Below are positions 24,388-33,527 of a DNA stretch of 51,315 nucleotides, in pieces. The translations under genes and the position numbers were made by a program. Within the stretch, counting starts at the first letter, position 1; each line of letters opens with the position of its first letter. Source of the DNA: Deltaproteobacteria bacterium (lineage in GTDB: Bacteria; Desulfobacterota; Desulfobacteria; Desulfobacterales; Desulfosarcinaceae); contig JAHLLR010000034.1 of assembly GCA_020444075.1 (NCBI GenBank), forward strand, positions 1 to 51,315, given 5' to 3'. A model generated the notes under the pieces. The model had not been told where the DNA came from, did not search any database, and was given only the letters and a program-made list of their open reading frames with translations.

Positions 24388-25077
24388 ATGGACGCAGCAT
24401 CAAAACCCAAATCCGGCGGTAGACTCAAAGCCCTCATTTTTGGCCTCTTCCTTGTGGGCGCCATCGTGCTGATTCGGTTTACGCCGGTGAAAGACTACAT
24501 TACCGCCGAGATGCTGGGCAGATTGCTGGCATCGGTGGGGCACTGGGCGCCGCTGCTTTACATCGGGGTCTACGCCGTGGGGGTTTGCCTCTTTATCCCC
24601 GGCACCCTGCTCACCGGCCTGGGCGCCGCCATATTCGGTCCTTACTGGGGCTTTTTATGGGTATGGGTCGGTGCCATGATCGGGGCGGCCGGGGCTTTTG
24701 TCATCGGCCGGACCTTAGGGCGGGAGTTTGCCGCTTCCCTCATCGGCGACCGGCTGAAAAAATATGACGAGGCTATTGAACGCAACGGTTTTGCCACCGT
24801 GCTTTACCTGCGGTTGGTCTACTTTCCCTTCACGCCCATGAATTTCGGCATGGGGCTCACCCGGGTCCGGTTCGTGGACTATATGGCGGGCACCGGCCTG
24901 GGGATCATCGTTGGGACCTTCATCTTCACTTTCTTCATCGGCACCCTAAAGGACGTATGGGGGTCGGGGAACTGGGGCGAATTGATCTCCTTCAAAGTCT
25001 TTTTCTCCATCGCCCTGTTCGTTTTCTCCTTTTTTATCCCCGCTATCATCAAACGATCCAGAGGCGAGAGACCCTAG
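24388..25077 (+). CDS. TVP38/TMEM64 family membrane protein (DedA-like VTT domain)
   Basis: A 229-residue protein with about five to six membrane helices. The central VTT domain shows the family signature: FIPGTLLTGLGAAIFGPYWG, GAFVIGRTLGREF and the later RLVYFPFTPMNFGMGL with conserved Arg and Pro. The family is linked to lipid scrambling or membrane homeostasis. It lies 66 bp after the flavoprotein gene, forming a two-gene unit. Confidence 0.9.
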   Translation: MDAASKPKSGGRLKALIFGLFLVGAIVLIRFTPVKDYITAEMLGRLLASVGHWAPLLYIGVYAVGVCLFIPGTLLTGLGAAIFGPYWGFLWVWVGAMIGAAGAFVIGRTLGREFAASLIGDRLKKYDEAIERNGFATVLYLRLVYFPFTPMNFGMGLTRVRFVDYMAGTGLGIIVGTFIFTFFIGTLKDVWGSGNWGELISFKVFFSIALFVFSFFIPAIIKRSRGERP

Positions 25078-25392
25078 CTGCGGCCCTGGTATGATACAAT
25101 CATCTCGAGACACCCTGTCTCAAATATAAAACTATTCCCGTAACTGCCGTTTGGGGTTGATCCGGATACCAAAGACGGGTCAGGGAAAGTGCCGACGCTC
25201 AATATCCAACGGTCGGGCGGTTGGGGGGCCGGGTCAACCCATGATTCCAATCAGAAAGGCCTTTGACCCATTCGTTCCACTGCTGCCCGCAACTTCCAGC
25301 AAATCGGTTTCACGGGAGTTTTTTACCTTGACGTTCATGGCATGGATCTTGTTAGTATTATTGAAACCTCAACCCTCTCCTGCGCAGAGAAA
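25078..25392. other. Intergenic region
   Basis: No gene is apparent in this 315-bp stretch. It contains an inverted repeat (GGGTTGATCCGG near 25153, CCGGGTCAACCC near 25229) and a weak promoter-like TTGACG (25328-25333) with TTAGTA 18 bp later, pointing to the hydrolase gene. Confidence 0.35.
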
Positions 25393-26178
25393 ATGGAACA
25401 GCAGATCCAGTTCGACAATCATATGGGAGAAGCCCTTGCCGGAACCCTTCACCAGCCGGAGCGTCCACCGGTTGGCGCCATTGTCGCCGGCCACTGTTTT
25501 ACCTGTTCCCGGCACACGGGTGTCCTGCGGCGCATCTGCAATGCGCTGGGCGACGCCGGTTTCATGGCCCTGCGGTTCGATTTTTCCGGGAATGGCCAGA
25601 GTCAGGGTCGCTTTGAACAGTCCACCTGGTCCAAGCAGATTTTAGAGATGGAAGCCGCCATCGACCTGGTTCAGAAAAAAGGCGCCTCATGGATCGGTCT
25701 GGCCGGGCACTCACTGGGGGCGGCCATCGCGCTGCTTACCGCCCGGCGGACAAAAACCGTGTCGGCCGTCTGCCGGGTGGCCGGACGCGTCAGTGCAACC
25801 CGTCCCATGCATTTTCTCACTCCGTTGCAGCAACGCACCCTGGAACAGACCGGTAATGTGGCATTCAGCAGTCGCGCACGGCAGCTTACGCTCAACAGGG
25901 ATTTTTTCGATGACGCGGACCGGCACGATCTGACGGAGGCTACCCGCTCGCTGACGATCCCCATGCTGGTGGTTCACGGCGACCGGGACGAGATCATTCC
26001 GGATTCCGAAGCGCATCTGGCCAAATCGGCAAACCCCCGGATGGTGGAACTGGCCATTATCTCCGGAGGCGATCACATGCTCGCCCATCCGGACCACCAG
26101 CGGCAGGTGGCCCGGGTGGTGACCGATTGGTTCTGCCGCCAGGCCGGTGTCCCCGTACCCGGCGACCTGAACCGTTAA
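25393..26178 (+). CDS. Alpha/beta hydrolase (Ser nucleophile)
   Basis: A 261-residue hydrolase. The start is taken at the ATG at 25393 (MEQQIQFDN); an in-frame start at 25342 is possible. It has VAGHCFTCSR near the N-terminus, the nucleophile elbow GLAGHSLGAA (Ser), the acid in VVHGDRDEIIP and the His in GGDHMLAHPD. It resembles the hydrolases often fused or linked to OsmC-type proteins. It lies 31 bp upstream of sucA with its own start, and may belong to that operon by position only. Confidence 0.85.
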   Translation: MEQQIQFDNHMGEALAGTLHQPERPPVGAIVAGHCFTCSRHTGVLRRICNALGDAGFMALRFDFSGNGQSQGRFEQSTWSKQILEMEAAIDLVQKKGASWIGLAGHSLGAAIALLTARRTKTVSAVCRVAGRVSATRPMHFLTPLQQRTLEQTGNVAFSSRARQLTLNRDFFDDADRHDLTEATRSLTIPMLVVHGDRDEIIPDSEAHLAKSANPRMVELAIISGGDHMLAHPDHQRQVARVVTDWFCRQAGVPVPGDLNR

Positions 26179-26209
26179 CACCGATATCGCCCATAGGAGG
26201 CTTTGAAAG

Positions 26210-28939
26210 ATGAATATGTCCGAAACCTTGAGCGCCGACTTTATCGACGCCCAATACCGCAAATGGAAATCCGATCCATCGTCGCTTTCGGATGACTGGC
26301 AGTTCTTCTTCAAAGGTTTCGAACTGGCCGGGGCTGCCGGACCGGCGGATGTCGATCCTCAGCAGGCCCTGCGCCAGGCCGGGGTGGGTGCACTGATTCA
26401 CCGCTACCGCGACATCGGTCACCTGCTGGCCTGCATGGATCCATTGTCCGCCTGCCCAACCGCTCACCCGCTTTTAGACCTGGAAGCCTTTGGCCTGGAC
26501 GTGTCGGACCTGGATCGCTCTTTTGCCGCACCGGGGTTGATCGAACAGACCTCGGCGCCGCTTAAGGAGATCGTGGCCCGGCTGAAAAAAACCTATTGCC
26601 GCAGCATCGGCGTGGAGTACATGCACCTTCAGGACCCCGACGAGCGCGGGTGGCTTCAGGCACGCATGGAACCGACCGGAAACCGGGTTGACCTCACGGC
26701 GGAGGAACGGATCGAACTGCTTAAAAAGCTTACCGCGGCATCCCTGTTTGAAGGATTTCTCAATAAAAAATACGTGGGGGTGACCCGGTTTTCGCTGGAG
26801 GGCGGTGAAGCCCTGATCCCGTTTCTGGACGTCCTGCGTCGGCGGGCGATCGATGCCGGATGTCGTGAAATCATCTTCGGCATGGCCCACCGGGGGCGCC
26901 TCAATGTCCTGAGGAACATCCTCGAAAAACCGGCCGAAGAGATTTTCTCGGAGTTCGAAAGCTGCTACGATCCCCAGGACCTGGTGGGGTCCGGGGATGT
27001 CAAGTATCATATCGGATACCTCACCGAGCACCCGTTGGAAGACGGCAGCTCACTTTCCCTCTATCTCGTAAGCAACCCCAGCCACCTGGAGGCGGTGAAT
27101 CCCGTGGTGGAAGGCATGGCCCGGGCCCGGCAGGATCTTCTGGCTGAGGGTGGAGACAAGGCGGTCCTTCCGGTGCTGCTGCATGGCGATGCGGCCTTTG
27201 CCGGGCAGGGGGTGGTGGCCGAAACCCTGAATATGTCTCAATTGAAAGGCTATCGGACCGGCGGGACCGTTCACGTCGTCATCAACAATCAGATCGGTTA
27301 TACCACCCTGCCCGAGGATGCCCGTTCCACCCGCTATTCAACCGATGTGGCCAAAATGCTCATGGTGCCCATCTTCCACGTCCACGGGGAAGATCCCGAG
27401 GCCGTGGTTCATGTGGCCCGGCTGGCCGCCGACTACCGCTACCGCTTCGGCAAGGACGTGGTCATCGACCTGGTCTGTTACCGCCGGTACGGCCACAACG
27501 AAGGCGATGAACCCTATTTCACCCAGCCGACCATGTACCAGCGTATCCGCCAGCGTCCGCCGCTGAACCGGATATACGGCGACGCGCTGGTGGCCGAGGG
27601 CGTTTTATCCAAGGCAGATGTGGAGAAAATGGAGCAGGCGGTCACCAGCGGTCTCGATGCGGCCTATGAGGAGATCCACGGCGCCACCTGCCTTTTTCCC
27701 GAACCCCGGTTCTTTCCGGAATGGGAGGCGATCAGCGGGTCGTATTCCTCTGACCCGGTGAATACCGCGGTGGGCAGAAAGGTTCTGGTCAATCTGGCCG
27801 GCCGGTTGGCTGAACTGCCCGAGGGGTTTACCGTCCACCCCCGGTTGAAGGGCGTGCTGGACAAGCGGGTCGAAGCCGTCAATGCCGGTGAAGGCATTGA
27901 CTGGGCTGGCGCCGAGGCCCTGGCTTTTGCCTCTCTCCTTGTCGAAGGCCACACGGTGCGGCTCAGCGGTCAGGATGTGGGACGGGGCACCTTCAGCCAG
28001 CGACACAGCGTACTATGGGATTATGAGACGGGCCAACCCCACATCCCCTTGAACCACCTGGAAGCGGGTCAGGCACCCTATGAGGTATATAACAGCCTGC
28101 TGGCCGAAGCCGGCGTGCTGGGCTTCGAATATGGCTATGCGGTGACCCGGCCCCAGGTGCTGACCCTGTGGGAGGCCCAGTTCGGCGATTTTGTCAATAA
28201 CGCCCAATGCGTCATCGATCTGTTTATCGCCAGCGGCCAGGACAAGTGGCAGCAGTTGTGCGGATTGACCCTGCTGCTGCCCCACGGCTGGGAAGGACTG
28301 GGGCCGGAGCATTCCAGCGCCCGGCTGGAACGCTTTCTCCAGCTTTGCGCCAACGACAACATGCAGGTGGCCAACCCGACCACCCCGGCGCAATATTTTC
28401 ACCTGCTGCGGCGGCAGATCAAGGCCCCGTACCGAAAGCCGCTGATTCTCATGACTCCCAAGAGCCTGCTGCGCCATCCCGCGGCCGTCTCCTCTTTAAA
28501 GGACCTGGCCCATGGGCGGTTCTCGCCGATTATAGACGATGCGGAAGCGACAGCTTCGGCTAAAAAGGTCATTTTCTGCAGCGGCAAGATTTACTACCAG
28601 TTAATTGCCCGGCGGCAGCAGATCAACGCCGCCGAAACGGCCATCGTCCGGGTGGAATTGCTCCACCCGTTCCCGGAAAAGGCCCTCCAGGCGGTCGTCG
28701 GCCGTTACAAAAAAGCCACCGTCTGGACCTGGGTGCAGGAGGAACCGGAGAACATGGGTGCCTGGCCGTTCGTTCGGCATCGATTGGCGTCGCTGTTGAA
28801 AAAACCCCTCGATTATGTGGGCCGAAACGCATCGGCCAGTCCGGCCACGGGTTTTCCAAAAATCTACAAGATGGAGCAGGACGGCATTGTCGACCGGGCT
28901 GTCGGTTCCCATGGCCAGGCGAGGGGGATGGCGGGGTGA
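26210..28939 (+). CDS. sucA: 2-oxoglutarate dehydrogenase E1 component
   Basis: A 909-residue thiamine-diphosphate enzyme that decarboxylates 2-oxoglutarate and passes the succinyl group to the lipoyl arm of E2. It begins with the N-terminal E2-binding segment (FIDAQYRKWKSDP). The ThDP region is covered by FGMAHRGRLNVL, HGDAAFAGQGVVAET and VHVVINNQIGYTT, and the C-terminal half has GQDVGRGTFSQRH. Length is close to the E. coli enzyme. AGGAGG at 26195-26200 sets the start. E2 and E3 genes follow in order, so the complete complex is encoded here. Confidence 0.96.
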   Translation: MNMSETLSADFIDAQYRKWKSDPSSLSDDWQFFFKGFELAGAAGPADVDPQQALRQAGVGALIHRYRDIGHLLACMDPLSACPTAHPLLDLEAFGLDVSDLDRSFAAPGLIEQTSAPLKEIVARLKKTYCRSIGVEYMHLQDPDERGWLQARMEPTGNRVDLTAEERIELLKKLTAASLFEGFLNKKYVGVTRFSLEGGEALIPFLDVLRRRAIDAGCREIIFGMAHRGRLNVLRNILEKPAEEIFSEFESCYDPQDLVGSGDVKYHIGYLTEHPLEDGSSLSLYLVSNPSHLEAVNPVVEGMARARQDLLAEGGDKAVLPVLLHGDAAFAGQGVVAETLNMSQLKGYRTGGTVHVVINNQIGYTTLPEDARSTRYSTDVAKMLMVPIFHVHGEDPEAVVHVARLAADYRYRFGKDVVIDLVCYRRYGHNEGDEPYFTQPTMYQRIRQRPPLNRIYGDALVAEGVLSKADVEKMEQAVTSGLDAAYEEIHGATCLFPEPRFFPEWEAISGSYSSDPVNTAVGRKVLVNLAGRLAELPEGFTVHPRLKGVLDKRVEAVNAGEGIDWAGAEALAFASLLVEGHTVRLSGQDVGRGTFSQRHSVLWDYETGQPHIPLNHLEAGQAPYEVYNSLLAEAGVLGFEYGYAVTRPQVLTLWEAQFGDFVNNAQCVIDLFIASGQDKWQQLCGLTLLLPHGWEGLGPEHSSARLERFLQLCANDNMQVANPTTPAQYFHLLRRQIKAPYRKPLILMTPKSLLRHPAAVSSLKDLAHGRFSPIIDDAEATASAKKVIFCSGKIYYQLIARRQQINAAETAIVRVELLHPFPEKALQAVVGRYKKATVWTWVQEEPENMGAWPFVRHRLASLLKKPLDYVGRNASASPATGFPKIYKMEQDGIVDRAVGSHGQARGMAG

Positions 28940-29006
28940 CGGAAGTCCGATGCCTGAGGACAGAGGACAAAAATCAGACTTCCGGCATCCGACCTCCGAC
29001 TTCGGC
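28940..29006. repeat. Degenerate heptamer-type repeats between sucA and sucB
   Basis: The spacer contains runs of related 7-mers (GAGGACA GAGGACA, then ATCCGAC CTCCGAC TTCGG) and two imperfectly complementary GGAAGTC/GACTTCC blocks that could form a weak hairpin. It is followed by the short dispersed repeat at 29029-29048. Non-coding; it separates two genes whose products work in a fixed complex. Confidence 0.45.
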
Positions 29007-29079
29007 AATGCTTTGAGCAAAACCAACCCGACAAACTCAATAAACCCCAAAAAAGGGATAAACTAACCAAGGAGCCCGC

Positions 29080-30330
29080 ATGTCCATCGAAATCAAGATT
29101 CCCAGCGTTGGCGAGTCGGTCCGGGAAGCAGTCCTGGCCGAATGGTTCAAACAGGACGGCGACACCGTCCGCAAGGACGACCCTCTGTTTGTCATCGAGA
29201 CGGACAAGGTGACCCTGGAGGTGGTGGCTGAGGCGGACGGAGTGCTGAAGATTCTCGTGGCTGCCGGAGAAACCGTGGCCATCGGTGCGGTGGTGGGGGC
29301 CCTGGAACCTGCCGGTGCAGCAGCGACGGCGCCTGAAAAGCCGAAAGCTGAAGCTCCGCCGAAACCTGAAAAAACCCTCGCGCCGGAACCGGCCGCCCCG
29401 GCTGCAAAAGCCCCGGCGATGACTTCTGCTCCGGTCCGCCCTGCCGACGGCATCCCCCTGGCGCCGTCGGTGCGCCGACTGATCGCCGAAAAGAACCTGG
29501 ATGCATCGAAAATCCAGGGTACCGGCCCCGGCGGGCGCCTCAGCAAGGGGGACGTACTGATCTACCTGGAGAAGGCGCCGGCGGGCATCCCCGATGCGCC
29601 CGCTGTTCCGGCGGGTCAACCGCCGTCGGCGGCCATGGAAGCGCGCAAACCCATGACGCCCATCCGCAAGCGCATCGCCGAGCGGCTGCTGGAATCCAAA
29701 CAGAGCACGGCCATGCTCACCACCTTCAACGAGATCGACATGGCCCGGGCCATGGAAATCCGATCCCTGTACAAGGATGCCTTCGCCAAGCGCCACGGCG
29801 TTTCGCTGGGGTTCATGTCATTCTTCGTCAAGGCTTGTGTGGAGGCCCTTAAGGAGGTTCCCGAGATCAACGCCTTCATCGACGGCAGCGACATCGTCTA
29901 TCACCACTACCAGCACATCGGTGTCGCCGTGGGCACTCCGCGGGGCCTGGTGGTGCCGGTGATCCGCCATGTCGAACGCATGAGTTTCGCCCAGGTGGAA
30001 AAAGCCATCGTGGATTACGTGGCTAAGATCAAGGACAATCGTCTGGAGTTGGCCGACCTGGAAGGAGGCACCTTCACGGTGAGCAACGGTGGCGTATACG
30101 GCAGCCTGCTCTCCACCCCGATTCTCAATATGCCCCAGAGCGGGATCCTGGGCATGCACAAGATCGAAAAGCGGCCGGTAGTGATCGATGACCAGATCGT
30201 CATCCGGCCCATGATGTACGTGGCGCTCAGTTACGACCACCGCATCGTGGACGGCAAGGGGGCGGTGACTTTTCTCAAGCGGGTCAAGGAGTTCGTCGAA
30301 AACCCGGAACGCATGGCATTGGAGGTGTAA
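29080..30330 (+). CDS. sucB: Dihydrolipoyllysine-residue succinyltransferase (E2)
   Basis: A 416-residue E2. The N-terminal lipoyl domain carries the lipoylation site ETDKVTLEV (Lys in TDK). An Ala/Pro-rich linker follows (about 85-120), then the peripheral-subunit-binding domain with SVRRLIAEKNLD and GPGGRLSKGDV. The catalytic domain has the acyltransferase motif SYDHRIVDGKGAV, with the catalytic His and Asp, close to the C-terminus. It transfers succinyl groups to CoA. It ends 2 bp before the E3 gene. Confidence 0.95.
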   Translation: MSIEIKIPSVGESVREAVLAEWFKQDGDTVRKDDPLFVIETDKVTLEVVAEADGVLKILVAAGETVAIGAVVGALEPAGAAATAPEKPKAEAPPKPEKTLAPEPAAPAAKAPAMTSAPVRPADGIPLAPSVRRLIAEKNLDASKIQGTGPGGRLSKGDVLIYLEKAPAGIPDAPAVPAGQPPSAAMEARKPMTPIRKRIAERLLESKQSTAMLTTFNEIDMARAMEIRSLYKDAFAKRHGVSLGFMSFFVKACVEALKEVPEINAFIDGSDIVYHHYQHIGVAVGTPRGLVVPVIRHVERMSFAQVEKAIVDYVAKIKDNRLELADLEGGTFTVSNGGVYGSLLSTPILNMPQSGILGMHKIEKRPVVIDDQIVIRPMMYVALSYDHRIVDGKGAVTFLKRVKEFVENPERMALEV

Positions 30331-30331
30331 G

Positions 30332-31744
30332 ATGGCACAGCAAGCACAGTTCGACCTGGTGATCATCGGTTCCGGACCCGGCGGGTATGTGGCTGCCGTT
30401 CGTGCAGCCCAGCTTGGGATGAAAACCGCCGTGGTTGAAAAAGCGTCCCGACTGGGAGGCGTCTGCCTCAACGTGGGATGCATCCCCAGCAAGGCACTGC
30501 TGGATTCTTCCGAGTACTATCACCTGGCCAAGGACCGTTTCGCCGAGTACGGCATCAAGACGGGAAAAGTCTCCCTTGATCTGCCGGCGATGCTGGCCCG
30601 CAAGGACAAGGTGGTGGAGGAGCTTACCGAAAACGTGCGCAAATTGCTGGAAGGCAACAACATAGAGATCATCCATGGTGCGGCCTCGGTACCGGCGCAG
30701 GGAACGGTCGAGGTGGATACGGGAAAAAAGAAAATGACCACCCTGTCGGCCAAGAACATCCTGCTGGCCACCGGCTCCGAACCCATAGCCGTCAAAGGGC
30801 TGGAATTCGACGGCAAGTATATCGTCAGCTCCACCGAAGCCCTCTCTTTTGACACCGTGCCCAAACATCTGGGCATCGTCGGCGGAGGCTACATCGGACT
30901 GGAACTGGGGTCGGTGTGGAGCCGGCTTGGTTCAACGGTCACCGTTATCGAGATGCTGCCCAAGATCGCCACAACCCTCGACGGCCAGGTGGGGCGGACC
31001 CTGGACCGTATCCTCAAGCGGCAGGGACTGGAATTCCGGCTCAAGACCAAAGTGGCCGAAGCGACGGTGGCCGGTAAAAAGGTCAAGGCCGTGCTGGAAA
31101 GTGGGGGCAAGACCGAGGAGATGAGCTTCGACCGGCTGCTGGTGTCCATCGGCCGGCGGCCCCTCACCCGCGGCCTGGGCATCGAGGCGCTGGGCATCGA
31201 CACCGATCCGCAAACCGGCCAGATCCTCGTGGATGAAACCTACCGCACCAGCGTCGACGGCATTTACGCCATCGGCGATCTGGTACCCGGCCCCATGTTG
31301 GCCCACAAGGCCTCCGCCGAAGGCACCGCCGCCGTGGAATGCATGGCCGGACGTGCCGGCGAAGTGAACTACGACACTATTCCTGCGGTGGTCTACACCT
31401 GGCCCGAGGTGGCCAGCGTGGGACTGACCGAAGAACAGGTGCGCGAAAAGGAGATCCCCTACTGCGTGGGCAGCTTTCCCTTTTCCGGCGCGGGACGGGC
31501 GCGCTGCATGGGGGAAACCGACGGGTTTGTCAAGCTCATTTCCCATGGGAAGACCGACCGGATCCTGGGCGTCCATATCATCGGTCCCCGGGCAGCGGAC
31601 ATGATCGCCGAGTGCGTGCTGGCCCTGGAGTTCGGCGCCAGCTCGGAAGACATCGCGCGCACGATCCATGGTCACCCCACCTTTGCGGAAGCGCTTCAGG
31701 AGGCGGCGATGAATGTCAGGAAGTGCTCCATTTACGCCTCCTGA
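30332..31744 (+). CDS. lpdA: Dihydrolipoamide dehydrogenase (E3)
   Basis: A 470-residue flavoprotein that reoxidises the lipoyl arm of E2 with NAD. Motifs: IIGSGPGGYVAA (FAD), GGVCLNVGCIPSK (redox disulfide), GIVGGGYIGLELG (NAD) and IYAIGDLV (FAD), with the catalytic His in HGHPTFAEAL. GGAGGTG precedes the start. It is the third gene of the sucAB-lpd operon. Its stop codon is the first bases of the 143-bp palindrome copy 2. Confidence 0.96.
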   Translation: MAQQAQFDLVIIGSGPGGYVAAVRAAQLGMKTAVVEKASRLGGVCLNVGCIPSKALLDSSEYYHLAKDRFAEYGIKTGKVSLDLPAMLARKDKVVEELTENVRKLLEGNNIEIIHGAASVPAQGTVEVDTGKKKMTTLSAKNILLATGSEPIAVKGLEFDGKYIVSSTEALSFDTVPKHLGIVGGGYIGLELGSVWSRLGSTVTVIEMLPKIATTLDGQVGRTLDRILKRQGLEFRLKTKVAEATVAGKKVKAVLESGGKTEEMSFDRLLVSIGRRPLTRGLGIEALGIDTDPQTGQILVDETYRTSVDGIYAIGDLVPGPMLAHKASAEGTAAVECMAGRAGEVNYDTIPAVVYTWPEVASVGLTEEQVREKEIPYCVGSFPFSGAGRARCMGETDGFVKLISHGKTDRILGVHIIGPRAADMIAECVLALEFGASSEDIARTIHGHPTFAEALQEAAMNVRKCSIYAS

Positions 31745-31886
31745 TGGTTACTCCTAAACGGCATCTTCCGGTCCATGCCGGCGTTCTCCCGTCTTTGAGA
31801 TCCTCGACGTAGCGCGGCTACGCCTGCGGTCTCAAAGATGCTGCGGCCTTGGCCTGAATCGGAACCTACCATTTATGAGCAACCAT
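31744..31886. repeat. 143-bp palindromic intergenic repeat, copy 2
   Basis: The outer arms are ATGGTTACTCCTAAACGG (31744-31761) against CCATTTATGAGCAACCAT (31869-31886), complementary at most positions. The centre reads GTAGCGCGGCTAC (31809-31821). The core from GCATCTT to GGCCTGAA matches copy 1 at 320-462 closely, and both copies are 143 bp. It starts at the last base of the lpdA stop codon, so it lies in the 3' end of the operon mRNA. Confidence 0.8.
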
Positions 31887-31925
31887 CACTATACTATTAG
31901 TGCTTGAGCAATCATCACAACTGTC

Positions 31926-32000
31926 GTCATCCCGGCCGAAGCCGGAACCCAGAATTTTTATGGATGCCGGATCATGTCCTGAAGGCCTGGATCCCAATGA
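31926..32000. repeat. Degenerate GTCATCCC...GGATCCC-type repeat
   Basis: GTCATCCCGGCCGAAGCCGG followed by AACCCAG and, 50 bp on, CTGGATCCCAATGA resembles the inner arms of the MITE-like element at 21225-21378 (GTCATTCCCGC...GGATCCCCG). It looks like a decayed relative without intact terminal arms. Confidence 0.4.
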
Positions 32001-32035
32001 TTTTTCGCCACTAGTAGACACAGAAAGGAAACCGT

Positions 32036-32737
32036 ATGAAAATTTTGGGCATATCCGGCAGCCCCCGCAAAGAGAGCCAATCCGGCGTATACAAATTGGT
32101 GCAGACCGTGCTTGAAAACACCGGAATAGAGTACGAACTGGTCTCCCTGCGAAAAAAATCCATCTCCGGGTGCATTGCCTGCCTGGGATGCGTCAAGGAC
32201 AATGTCTGTAAGGTGGAGGATGACCTGATGCCGCTGCGGGAGAAAATCGTGGCCGCGGATGCCTATGTGTTCGGTGCACCCAACTATTACTCCAGCATGA
32301 ATGCAGCTACCCATGCGCTCTTGGAACGCTGGTTTCAGTTCCGCCATCAGACCGGCAATATCCTGTGGGGCAAACTGGCCGCGGTTGTGGGGGTGGGCGG
32401 CACCAGCGGCCGGTTTCCGGCAGACGAACTGGAAAAGTTCTTCCTTTACAATTTCATCGAGACCGTGGCCAAGGTCACCGGACAGGGCGCCGCCTCCTGT
32501 TACAGCTGCGGATACGGGGAGACCTGCCAGGTGGGCATTCCCAGCATGATTCACGGCGAGGGGGTGAAGATCACCCCGGACATGATTCCGGATGTGGGCC
32601 AGCAGCCCACGGTCATGGCTGCCGCTGTCGAGGCTGGAAAATTGCTGGGGCAGCGGCTGAGAAACGGCCACGACCGAAAGGTCGTCACCCGGAAGATGCA
32701 GGAGAAGATGATGGCGATGTTCGCATCGGCCGTGTGA
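32036..32737 (+). CDS. Iron-sulfur flavoprotein (NADPH-dependent FMN reductase fold)
   Basis: A 233-residue flavodoxin-fold protein. The FMN phosphate loop is ISGSPRKES near the N-terminus. The compact Cys motif CIACLGCVKDNVC (CX2CX2CX5C) is the [4Fe-4S] signature of the archaeal and anaerobic Isf family. Further motifs are FGAPNYYSSMN and VGVGGTSGR. A C-terminal CYSCGYGETC stretch adds more Cys. Isf proteins move electrons in anaerobes and can reduce oxygen species. The 3' end overlaps by 53 bp with the convergent Cys-rich gene. Confidence 0.85.
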   Translation: MKILGISGSPRKESQSGVYKLVQTVLENTGIEYELVSLRKKSISGCIACLGCVKDNVCKVEDDLMPLREKIVAADAYVFGAPNYYSSMNAATHALLERWFQFRHQTGNILWGKLAAVVGVGGTSGRFPADELEKFFLYNFIETVAKVTGQGAASCYSCGYGETCQVGIPSMIHGEGVKITPDMIPDVGQQPTVMAAAVEAGKLLGQRLRNGHDRKVVTRKMQEKMMAMFASAV

Positions 32738-33272
32738 CCCGGCGGGTGACTTCCGCTTCCATCCTGACGCGGTTTTTTTCGATCCGTTCAATTTTACCAA
32801 GCAGGGATGCCGCTGCGGGCCGGCCTCTTTTTTTGAGAACGGCCCGCTGGGCCGGGCAGACATATTGGATGCACATCCATGGACGGATTCGTGGTGGCAG
32901 GCGGCATCCATGGTGGCTTAAAAACGGGCAGGGATCGTCGGGACCCGATGTCGCCTGACAGGGCGGTATGGGTTCTTCGAGCAGATGGAGAAACAGCAGA
33001 TCCCGAAAATCGATCCATACGGTGTTGCTGATGCAGCAGGGTTCCGGGCAAAAGCGGCAGGTCCGACGGCACAGGGCCGCCATCAAAGGCGTCAGTTCGT
33101 CTATGTCACGGCGGATTTCCACGGCCACTGCGATTGCCTTTCCGAGAGCCCGGCGGTGGATTGCCAACAGGCGGGCCAGTGCGCAGTTCGATTCCTGCCA
33201 TTGCGGGGTTAGGGGGACAACGCCGTTTTCTGGCCAAAGGGATGGGGTGGTTTTTCCGTAAAGGCTGTTCAT
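32685..33272 (-). CDS. Cys-rich protein, probable zinc/Fe-S cluster-binding (YkgJ-like)
   Basis: A 195-residue protein with a Cys-dense core: LCRRTCRFCPEPCC, then PPCQ, DDPCPFLSHHGCRLP and WMCIQYVC. The pattern of CxxxC/CC blocks ending in 'P..C..Y.C' resembles YkgJ-type Cys-cluster proteins. I use the ATG at 33272 (AGGA upstream) over a TTG at 33278. Its last 53 bp overlap the convergent flavoprotein gene, so the 3' end is read on both strands. Function unknown. Confidence 0.7.
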   Translation of the reverse strand: MNSLYGKTTPSLWPENGVVPLTPQWQESNCALARLLAIHRRALGKAIAVAVEIRRDIDELTPLMAALCRRTCRFCPEPCCISNTVWIDFRDLLFLHLLEEPIPPCQATSGPDDPCPFLSHHGCRLPPRIRPWMCIQYVCPAQRAVLKKRGRPAAASLLGKIERIEKNRVRMEAEVTRRVTRPMRTSPSSSPASSG

Positions 33273-33527
33273 TCCCAATCCTGACGGGTAGCCGATAACC
33301 CGATCTTAATGGATGTCGACGATCCGGCGCAACCCCTAACCGGATTCCGCGGGGCACCCCCGACCGGTTGCGTCCACCACAGACCCGATCGATCGGATGG
33401 TGTTAGTTTATGGTTTGCCTCTTGATTCTTTTACTTTTGATGTTATTTTCTGCCCCAAACGATCACCGATGCATGTGCTTGAGTGATTTATTAAATTGAT
33501 GCAAACGCCTTCCGTCAGGATGAATTG

